A DNA stretch of 64,000 nt, from positions 1 through 64,000 of the forward strand of contig JARHXX010000014.1 of assembly GCA_029269125.1 (NCBI GenBank), written 5' to 3'. Below the pieces are notes generated by a model that saw only the letters and a program-made list of their open reading frames with translations, had not been told where the DNA came from and ran no database searches. The stretch's first letter is position 1; each line of letters starts with the position of its first letter. Source of the DNA: Kiritimatiellaeota bacterium B1221. Lineage in GTDB: Bacteria; Verrucomicrobiota; Kiritimatiellia; SS1-B-03-39; UBA6053. The position numbers were made by a program, and so were the translations under genes. This document shows, one piece after another, positions 44,746-51,478 of this stretch.

Positions 44746-44837
44746 GGACCGACGGCGTCCCGCCGTCCCAAACCTATGAACTGCGGGACGCAGGCCATCA
44801 GGACCGACGGCGTCCCGCCGTCCCAAACCCATGAACT
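44746..44837. repeat. Two 37-base direct repeats with TCC-loop palindromes
   Basis: Copies at 44746-44782 and 44801-44837 differ at one base. Each holds GACGGCG, loop TCC, CGCCGTC. Between them CTGCG, loop GGA, CGCAG (44781-44793) is the same design on the opposite strand. A third decayed copy starts at 44708. The element resembles the one at 2674-2703. Confidence 0.8.
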
Positions 44838-44948
44838 CCAGAACGCTGGCCTCCAAACCCAGAAGAAACCCAACATCCATACTTGCTAATAAACTAAACC
44901 TGCCATAGATCACGCGGACCTGCTTAATTCCAACAAATATGATCCGAT

Positions 44949-46208
44949 ATGAAAGCTAATAAAAACCGCTGGTTCATCGCCGCCGCCGCTGTGGGCATAC
45001 ACATTTCCATTGGCTCGGTATACGCGTATAGTGCATGGAAGATGCCTTTAGAAAGCGCATTCGGATGGAAAGCCACCCAAACCACCGCCGCTTTCAGCCT
45101 CGCAATTTTCTTCTTAGGCTTCTCAGCTGCATTTTTAGGTCGGGTGGTGGAACGGAAAGGTCCCCGCTTCAGCGGACTGCTTTCCGCCGTTCTCTTCCCC
45201 GGAGGCCTTTTGATTGCGGCCTATGCCTGCCACCTCCAACAGCTTTGGATGTTTTACCTGGGATACGGTGTGGTCGGCGGGGTGGGTTTAGGGCTCGGAT
45301 ACCTCTCCCCCGTCTCCACCCTAGTCAAATGGTTTCCCGACCGACGCGGCCTCGCCACCGGACTGGCCATTATGGGCTTCGGTTTCGGCGGTCTGGTTTG
45401 CACCCTGCTCATCGATCAATTTGTGCCTGCACAAAAAATCACCGACACTCTTATCAACTATCAGGCGGCCGACATCAGCCACGCCTTCGCATATTTGGCC
45501 GTGATCTATGCCGGCATCATGATTCCCGCTTCCCTGTATATCGCCCTGCCCCCGGATAATTATGCAGAACAATTTGCCGGAGCTTCCAAGCGAAACGTTC
45601 AAATCCCTCCCCGGGAATTCACAGTCCCTCAAGCCGTTCGTACCCCAGAACTCTACGGCCTGTGGCTCATGCTTTTCCTTAACGTGTGCTGCGGCATCGC
45701 GGTCATTTCAACTGCCAAAAAAATGGGTGTGGAAATGGTGCACCTGTCTGTGGAAAGCGCCAGCTTTCTGGTGATGGGCATCTCGGTATTCAATGGCTTG
45801 GGTCGTCTGATCTGGTCCGCCTTTTCAGACCGCTTGGGAAGGGACAATGTGTTCATTTCTTTTTTCGTCATCCAAGTGATCGCGTTTCCGTTACTCGCAC
45901 ATCTCAGCGCCTGCCCCTTCGCTTTCATGGCCGTGACTTTTCTGATCATCAGTTGTTACGGAGGCGGTTTTTCCTGCGCCCCCGCCTACATCAGCGATTT
46001 GTTTGGCCTCAAAGAAATGCCCACCCTCTATGGACTCATCCTCACCGCCTGGTCCATTGCCGGTATCGTTGGTCCCATGCTCACGTCCAGCCTTTACGAA
46101 AAGACCCACAGCTATCAGCAGAGCCTGTATATTTTTGGTTGTCTCTTGGCGGCAGGATTAGCCGTTGCCCTGTTCATGAAAAAAAGACTCAAACAGGTAC
46201 AAGCGTAA
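44949..46208 (+). CDS. OFA-family MFS transporter
   Basis: A 419-residue transporter of the oxalate/formate antiporter (OFA) branch of the major facilitators. It has twelve hydrophobic segments, the opening [20 protein letters not shown], the loop [24 protein letters not shown] and a matching second-half motif. OFA proteins carry small monocarboxylates. It is flanked by repeats on the left and a convergent TSUP gene on the right, so it is probably transcribed alone. The substrate is not identifiable. Confidence 0.88.
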   Translation: MKANKNRWFIAAAAVGIHISIGSVYAYSAWKMPLESAFGWKATQTTAAFSLAIFFLGFSAAFLGRVVERKGPRFSGLLSAVLFPGGLLIAAYACHLQQLWMFYLGYGVVGGVGLGLGYLSPVSTLVKWFPDRRGLATGLAIMGFGFGGLVCTLLIDQFVPAQKITDTLINYQAADISHAFAYLAVIYAGIMIPASLYIALPPDNYAEQFAGASKRNVQIPPREFTVPQAVRTPELYGLWLMLFLNVCCGIAVISTAKKMGVEMVHLSVESASFLVMGISVFNGLGRLIWSAFSDRLGRDNVFISFFVIQVIAFPLLAHLSACPFAFMAVTFLIISCYGGGFSCAPAYISDLFGLKEMPTLYGLILTAWSIAGIVGPMLTSSLYEKTHSYQQSLYIFGCLLAAGLAVALFMKKRLKQVQA

Positions 46209-46222
46209 TCCCGGCATTCCTG

Positions 46223-46307
46223 TCTGCGACCACGAGCAGCACTGCCGGAGTGTGCCATCTAAAAGACAGAGGGTTTCACGCGCGCCTGAGCAGCCCGTGG
46301 TCACAGA
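46223..46307. repeat. Long inverted repeat between convergent genes
   Basis: TCTGCGACCACG (46223-46234) and CGTGGTCACAGA (46296-46307) are inverted copies with one mismatch. Each has GAGCAGC beside or within reach of it. The 61 bases between hold no gene. It may be a bidirectional terminator or a decayed mobile element end. Confidence 0.5.
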
Positions 46308-46316
46308 CTGAAATGT

Positions 46317-47057
46317 CTATGTTACCATCAGACGGATCGCAGCCGCAGCTGCCAGAATCTGCACTGCAACCGCAAAGGGTTTGGCAGGAATCCGCTTAAA
46401 CAGAAAACGCCCGAACACCGCCCCCAGCACAATCCCCGGTAAAAACCAGACACTGAGTTTTAATGAATCCACCGTGATCATACCCGCAGAAACAAACAGG
46501 GGGATTTTCAACGTATTGATGATCAGAAAAAACCAGGCCATGCTCCCCATAAATTTATGTTTATCCAATCCGAGACTCAACAAATATAATGACATGACCG
46601 GACCCGCCACATTTCCAATGGTGGTTGCGAAACCTGTGGCAATCCCCAGAATAGCCGTATAAAGCGGATGATGGGGCATTTGGTTCCACCCCAGCCGGTT
46701 CCGCAAAAAGTCCAACACCAAAATCCCCAAAACCAGACCACCCAACAACAGGGAAAAATTCATCTCCTGATCTTGGGTAAATTTTAATGTGGCGTATCCG
46801 ATGCCCAAACCTGCCAGCGTCCATGGCAACACCCTCAAGATCAGCTTCCAATCGGCGTGCTGACGATAATAAAAAACCGCAAACAGATCAGCGGCAATCA
46901 GCAAAGGCAACAACACCCCCACCGACTGACGCGTTTGCTCCATCAGATTGGCCAACAGCACCACCCCCAAAATGCCAGCCCCCGGGATGCCGGTTTTAGA
47001 GGTGCCGGTGAAAAAGGTACTGCTGTTACCGGCAAAAATTGTAGCAAACGGTATCAT
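46317..47057 (-). CDS. TSUP-family permease (TauE/SafE type)
   Basis: A 246-residue polytopic inner-membrane protein with about seven to eight helices, of the sulfite exporter TauE/SafE (TSUP) family. A glycine-rich first motif (GTSKTGIPGAGILGVV) and the second half with FATTIGNVAGPVMSLYLL support this. Members export or import small organosulfur or organic anions. Its ATG overlaps the stop of the M20 peptidase gene as ATGA, so the two are translationally coupled. Confidence 0.85.
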   Translation of the reverse strand: MIPFATIFAGNSSTFFTGTSKTGIPGAGILGVVLLANLMEQTRQSVGVLLPLLIAADLFAVFYYRQHADWKLILRVLPWTLAGLGIGYATLKFTQDQEMNFSLLLGGLVLGILVLDFLRNRLGWNQMPHHPLYTAILGIATGFATTIGNVAGPVMSLYLLSLGLDKHKFMGSMAWFFLIINTLKIPLFVSAGMITVDSLKLSVWFLPGIVLGAVFGRFLFKRIPAKPFAVAVQILAAAAAIRLMVT

Positions 47058-48235
47058 CGGACCGCGTCTTCCACTATTTGCACCAGCAGTTTACAGCAGG
47101 TCAGGTATTCTTCAATGTCCGCATATTCATCCACCGTGTGGGGGTTGTGCTGCCCGGCACCCAAGGTAACAGTGGGGATCCCTTTGACATTCAGGAAGTT
47201 GGCATCCAAACCGCCGTTGGTCACTTCCGGTTTGCAGGTGATACCCAGCTTCGCCAACGCATTTGCGGTCGCCTCCACCGTGGGATGATCTTCTTGCATA
47301 CGAAAAGCATGATAATCCGCTTGAAAATTGAAGGTGATCCTGCCCGCTTTGCCCACATGATTTTCCACCGATGCGGCCGCGGCTTCAAAACATCCGCGAA
47401 TCGCCTCCGTGATTTCAATCAGAAAATCCGGATCATGACTGCGCGACTCCCCTGTCACCTTCACCAAATCCGTCACCTGGTTAGAAGCTTCACCGCCCTG
47501 GATCCCCCCCACATTACTGGTCCCATTCTTACCGTCCTGTTGGATCTTTCCAAAGTAACCTTTTGCGGAAATGTCCGCGATCGCGCGCGCCGCAATCAAG
47601 GCGGCGGAAACCCCGTGTTCCGGATGCACCCCGGCATGCGAGGAAATACCTTTGATTTCCACCTGCCAGCGGTGAGCGCCAATTGCACCAATAATCGCCC
47701 GGTCCGGTTCGCCGGAATCGATATTAAAACCCAGCGCGGGAGATCCCAATTCTTCCACATTCACTTCTTTCGCGCCAAACAAGCCAATTTCTTCCCCCAC
47801 TGTAAACAACAGGGTGATCGGCGGGCGCGGCAGATCATTTTCCAAAACCACCTGCACCATAGACAGTATTGCCGCACAGGCCGTCCGGTTGTCCGCACCC
47901 AGTGCGGTCTCCCCTTGCGACACATACCGGTTGCCCGCTTTGACCGGCACCACGCCACGTACCAGAGGTACGGTATCCATATGACCGGAAAACATCAACC
48001 GCGGCCCCTCCATCGTACCCGGAATTTTCACAATCAAATTCCCCATTTCAAAATCACGGGGAATGCGGGTGTGTGCATCATCTTCGAAAATCCATTCCGC
48101 GGCGCAACCCGCAGATTTCAGTTCGGAAATCAAATGGTCGGCCACCTGACGCTCTCTTCCACTCAGTCCCGGAATTTTCAAAAGATCTAAAAGGTTTTGT
48201 TCAGCACGTTCAGCGTTCAGTAGAGAAGTTGTCAT
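47054..48235 (-). CDS. M20-family metallopeptidase, peptidase T-like
   Basis: A 393-residue zinc peptidase. Metal-site motifs are FSGHMDTVPL, ALGADNRTA and FTVGEEIGLFG; the glutamate of GEE is the general base. The dimerisation domain (HRWQVEIKGISSHAGVHPEHG) and a closing GQHNPHTVDEYADI with a zinc histidine follow. It is like the PepT-like or M42-adjacent enzymes that cut di- and tripeptides. It is the first gene of a two-gene unit with the TSUP permease. Confidence 0.88.
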   Translation of the reverse strand: MTTSLLNAERAEQNLLDLLKIPGLSGRERQVADHLISELKSAGCAAEWIFEDDAHTRIPRDFEMGNLIVKIPGTMEGPRLMFSGHMDTVPLVRGVVPVKAGNRYVSQGETALGADNRTACAAILSMVQVVLENDLPRPPITLLFTVGEEIGLFGAKEVNVEELGSPALGFNIDSGEPDRAIIGAIGAHRWQVEIKGISSHAGVHPEHGVSAALIAARAIADISAKGYFGKIQQDGKNGTSNVGGIQGGEASNQVTDLVKVTGESRSHDPDFLIEITEAIRGCFEAAAASVENHVGKAGRITFNFQADYHAFRMQEDHPTVEATANALAKLGITCKPEVTNGGLDANFLNVKGIPTVTLGAGQHNPHTVDEYADIEEYLTCCKLLVQIVEDAVR

Positions 48236-48396
48236 AAGATTTACCGGGTTCGTTTCCCTTCTTCTATAAACAGCTTTTACCGGAGAATCAAATGATGATT
48301 CAGAATCTTAATTCATGGAGCAATTGTCATACATGAAGTCCTCGAAATCCGGCATGCGGGGCGACCGGAAATTCGAAGTCAGAATGATTCTTTTTC

Positions 48397-48807
48397 TCAC
48401 TCAGCAGAAATCAGACTGATATTTTCTAAACCTGATTTATTCATCAGATCCAGCACTGTAACCAAATCCTGATGCGCACTAGCACCGGAAGGCACTACGA
48501 TCATCTTTCGCGCAGGATCCAAATCCGCCAGCCGATTGAGCACCTTTTCCAGTTGGGATAAACTGATTTCCTGATGTTCCCAGGTGTAGGTTCCAGCATT
48601 CACTCCGATTTGGGGAGGAAGATCTCCCCCGCCAGGCCCGGGGCCGGCACGCCAAACGGGCATGGTGGACAGGTGATCCGGTATCTCGAAGGTGAGCACA
48701 AAATAGATCAACATCTGGAAAACCACATCGATCATCGGAGTCATGGCCAGCGTCTCGGTCGATTGATTACGGGCCTTGCGTTCACGTTTGCGGGTAGCTG
48801 ATTTCAT
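48397..48807 (-). CDS. exbD: ExbD/TolR biopolymer transport protein, copy 3
   Basis: A 136-residue protein with one N-terminal helix (IDVVFQMLIYFVLTF) and a periplasmic domain. The helix holds the proton-relay aspartate (MIDVVF) common to ExbD and TolR. The ATG at 48807 is preferred to that at 48810, because GGAGG then stands five bases upstream. It is a close paralogue of copy 2 (both have MTPMIDVVFQMLIYFVLTF) but is separated from it by 162 bases with a hairpin, unlike the tight spacing of the genes upstream. Confidence 0.9.
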   Translation of the reverse strand: MKSATRKRERKARNQSTETLAMTPMIDVVFQMLIYFVLTFEIPDHLSTMPVWRAGPGPGGGDLPPQIGVNAGTYTWEHQEISLSQLEKVLNRLADLDPARKMIVVPSGASAHQDLVTVLDLMNKSGLENISLISAE

Positions 48808-48891
48808 CATATCCTCCTTTAGGGTTGGAGGAAGCTACCCGGGGCCCCCAAGAAAAGTTTAGCGTTTTCCGTAACAAACCGGTGGTCGGGT

Positions 48892-48923
48892 GATTTGAAA
48901 TCTTAACTAACAGATTTCAAATC
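48892..48923. repeat. Hairpin between ExbD copies 2 and 3
   Basis: GATTTGAAATC (48892-48902), ten bases, and GATTTCAAATC (48913-48923) form a perfect 11-bp stem. There is no T-run on the minus strand, so a mRNA processing or partial attenuation site is more likely than a terminator. Confidence 0.6.
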
Positions 48924-48969
48924 CTGAAATCCCCATGCCACCACTAAACAACCCAACCAACGCCCCCCC

Positions 48970-49413
48970 CTAGTTGGAGGAAAGCAAACTTACATTTTCC
49001 AACCCGGCTTTGCTCAAAATATTGAGCAAAGCAACCAGATCTTTATGTTTGCTGTCGGCAGTTGCGACCACAATAATATTCTGACTGGGGTTCAAATCCG
49101 CAAAGCGGTTGAAAGCCTTTTCCAGGGTCGCCAAACTCCGCCGGGTATCATTAAGCGCATAATAGCCATTCGGGGATCCGGGTTGGGGGCCATAAACCGT
49201 AATACGGGTAAGCTCCACAACCTCTTGCTCCTTCGATGGAGCAGACTCACCCGCAGGACGCCAAACTTGCATCTGGGACATTTTATCAGGAATCTCAAAC
49301 GTGAGTACAAAGTAGATCAGCATTTGGAAGACCACGTCAATCATTGGGGTCATCGGAACGTCTTCGACTTCACGTTTCGTACTGCGAACCCGGCGTGTTT
49401 TCTTTCTACTCAT
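48970..49413 (-). CDS. exbD: ExbD/TolR biopolymer transport protein, copy 2
   Basis: A 147-residue one-helix protein. The proton-relay aspartate is D26 in MTPMIDVVFQML. The periplasmic domain ends NIIVVATADSKHKDLVALLNILSKAGLENVSLLSS, the usual ExbD/TolR fold. It overlaps copy 1 by four bases (49410-49413) in ATGA. It is nearly identical in its helix to copy 3 but has a different basic N-terminal tail and a longer middle loop. Confidence 0.92.
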   Translation of the reverse strand: MSRKKTRRVRSTKREVEDVPMTPMIDVVFQMLIYFVLTFEIPDKMSQMQVWRPAGESAPSKEQEVVELTRITVYGPQPGSPNGYYALNDTRRSLATLEKAFNRFADLNPSQNIIVVATADSKHKDLVALLNILSKAGLENVSLLSSN

Positions 49414-49838
49414 GATCCCCCTTCCTTGCCCGACTTCTCAATGAGACCAATAATATTAATTTTGTACAAACCTTCCTCCGAACAAATGTCCATCACCTTT
49501 TTGATATGGCGATGTTCCGCTTCTCCGTCCGCATAAATCATTACCGGCACCTCCTGCCCATAACGTTTTACCGCCATGCGAATCGTGTTACGGAATGCAC
49601 CGGGAGAATACATGGCGGTACCGAGTTTGATATCGCCATTTCTCATTACCTGCGGATACACTGTGGCTGGTTCGAACTCCACAATTTCCTTGGCATTAGG
49701 TGCATCCGGAATGAGAATTTTCTCCGTATCAAACTTCTCCCGCTCCAAGTCCAACGTGAACACGAAGAAGATGATCATCTGAAAGACGATATCAATCATC
49801 GGGGTCAGGTTGACGGATTCTATGCTACGGTGTTTCAT
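49410..49838 (-). CDS. exbD: ExbD/TolR biopolymer transport protein, copy 1
   Basis: A 142-residue one-helix protein with proton-relay D16 in LTPMIDIVFQMIIFFVFTLDL. It is the most divergent of the three: shorter at the N-terminus, with a different loop (KILIPDAPNAKEIVEFEPATVYPQ). It lies 21 bases after the ExbB gene and is coupled to copy 2, so it is the natural first partner of ExbB. Having three different ExbD subunits could allow mixed stators (inference). Confidence 0.92.
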   Translation of the reverse strand: MKHRSIESVNLTPMIDIVFQMIIFFVFTLDLEREKFDTEKILIPDAPNAKEIVEFEPATVYPQVMRNGDIKLGTAMYSPGAFRNTIRMAVKRYGQEVPVMIYADGEAEHRHIKKVMDICSEEGLYKINIIGLIEKSGKEGGS

Positions 49839-49859
49839 GAAGTTTTATCCGGTTGTGGA

Positions 49860-50609
49860 TTAGTCTGAAACCACTTCCACGTTACGGAGGATCTTGATTT
49901 CTTCGAGGGTGTGCATTTCCATGGTGATAATAATGGTGGAGGCACGGTTCCGGAAATAGTAGAAAAAGGCCAAAGCGGGAATCGCCACAAACAGACCGAA
50001 AGCGGTCGTCCACAAGGCTTGGGAAATACTCAGCGCCAAAGCGCCTCCACCGGCGGCACCAGCGTTTGCCAAACCGGCAAACGCGGAAATCATACCCTGT
50101 ACGGTACCCAACAGACCCAACATCGGAGCGAGGTTACCCACAACGTTCAAGTAATTCACCCGTTGCATCAGGCGTTCTTCTTCCATAGCCGCCGCGACCG
50201 AAACCGCATCCTGAATGGTATCGAACCCTTCTTCCACATTTGAGAAACCGGCCGAAAGAATGTTTGAAACCGGACAAGGCTCTTCTTCGCAATGTTGCAG
50301 AGCCTTCATTACGTCCCCCTGCTCCATCGCAGTCTGAACGTTTTCCACCAGTGAAGGCGGCATCACTTTGGTTGCACGAACGGTAAGAAACGCATCCACA
50401 ATCAATGCCACACAAGCAATTGAAGTGAAGAAAATCGCCAACCAAAGAATAATCCCCAGTGCACCACCCGCGGTGATAACATTTAAGAAGGAAGGACTAC
50501 TGGCATCCTTGGTCACGGTCATTTGACCCGCTTCCTGGGCGAATGCGGACATTCCCACGGCAAGGGTGCTGAGGCTCGTAAATAATTTCAAACCGGTTTT
50601 TTTCAACAT
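49860..50609 (-). CDS. exbB: MotA/TolQ/ExbB proton channel protein
   Basis: A 249-residue inner-membrane stator subunit. An N-terminal signal-like segment (KLFTSLSTLAVGMSAFAQ) is followed by three helices (IILWLAIFFTSIACVALIV, LAPMLGLLGTVQGMISAF and LWTTAFGLFVAIPALAFFYYF), with the pore threonine-containing GTVQGM motif. ATG 50609 is used because GGAG lies eight bases upstream. With the three ExbD proteins it should couple proton flow across the inner membrane to work at the envelope, directed by the two TPR proteins encoded upstream. Confidence 0.92.
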   Translation of the reverse strand: MLKKTGLKLFTSLSTLAVGMSAFAQEAGQMTVTKDASSPSFLNVITAGGALGIILWLAIFFTSIACVALIVDAFLTVRATKVMPPSLVENVQTAMEQGDVMKALQHCEEEPCPVSNILSAGFSNVEEGFDTIQDAVSVAAAMEEERLMQRVNYLNVVGNLAPMLGLLGTVQGMISAFAGLANAGAAGGGALALSISQALWTTAFGLFVAIPALAFFYYFRNRASTIIITMEMHTLEEIKILRNVEVVSD

Positions 50610-50652
50610 TGTGTACTCCATTAGGTCAATCGTAAGTTTCTTGTTTAAATTG

Positions 50653-51465
50653 TTATCCACCAATTTCACGAGTGCTGAACTCGCTGTCAGGATAGTTTTC
50701 TTTTAGCAGGGTGGAATATTTCTTCAAGCGCCCCGTGTCGCCAATTTTGGCAAACATGCTCGCTGTTTTGTATAAGGCTTCGGCCTGCACATCCGGATTT
50801 TTTCCGAAAAAGTAATTGGCACGCAAGTAATCCAGAACTGCAGCTTTGTAATCTTTCCGGCTGGCTTTCAAATCCCCGCGAACAATCAGCGCACTGGAGA
50901 TGCGGTCGGGGGCACTTTTCTGATCCATAATGATGGCAGTGAGTTCATCTTCCAAACCCTCGCTGTCATTACTCACGACTTTGACGTCCCACAATACTTT
51001 TTCCAAAAACGGGAAGAAAGTCAGCAGGTTGTCGCCGTATCGTTCTTCCAGACTGTCCACCGTGCGTTTAGCCTGTAATGGATTTCCGGCGGTCAATTGC
51101 AGCTCTGCCAGCTTTTGTGCGGCGGAGGCATCCCAACTCATGTATTGAGAGGTACGGAAGACCCCCTCTAATAATTTGACCGCTTCATCGTTTTTTCCCT
51201 GATTGATGAGCACCTGTGCCTGATCAATCTCTGCCGGTTTAACACCTACCGCCCGCAAATACTGTTCTTTGGTAATATCCTTGGACTGACCACCAATGGT
51301 CACCACCAAATCCCCACCCGTGCCGGGGCGGACCCGGATATTTTCCACATCCACGCGGGTACCAGCGGTGTTTACCACATACGCTTGACTCCACGCAAAA
51401 ACCGGGAGCAAAGCCATCGCCAACAAGGCGGTTAAATATTTAGTTGAGGGGGTATACTTTTTCAT
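50653..51465 (-). CDS. Exported TPR-like protein of the ExbBD operon
   Basis: A 270-residue exported protein with a signal peptide (LLAMALLPVFAWSQ). After a beta-type segment with RVRPGTGGDLVVTIGGQSKD comes a series of helical repeats (DEAVKLLEGVF, AAQKLAELQLTAG and DYKAAVLDYLRANYFFG) that look like TPR units. AAGGAG precedes the ATG by six bases. It lies between the large TPR gene and the ExbB gene and probably works in the periplasm with the stator complex. No family name was recognised. Confidence 0.8.
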   Translation of the reverse strand: MKKYTPSTKYLTALLAMALLPVFAWSQAYVVNTAGTRVDVENIRVRPGTGGDLVVTIGGQSKDITKEQYLRAVGVKPAEIDQAQVLINQGKNDEAVKLLEGVFRTSQYMSWDASAAQKLAELQLTAGNPLQAKRTVDSLEERYGDNLLTFFPFLEKVLWDVKVVSNDSEGLEDELTAIIMDQKSAPDRISSALIVRGDLKASRKDYKAAVLDYLRANYFFGKNPDVQAEALYKTASMFAKIGDTGRLKKYSTLLKENYPDSEFSTREIGG

Positions 51466-51478
51466 CGAAACTCCTTAA

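Noticed and set aside
44746..44837. CRISPR array
   Set aside because: There are only two copies, with an 18-base interval, a palindrome at the core and no cas genes; it fits the dispersed intergenic repeat.
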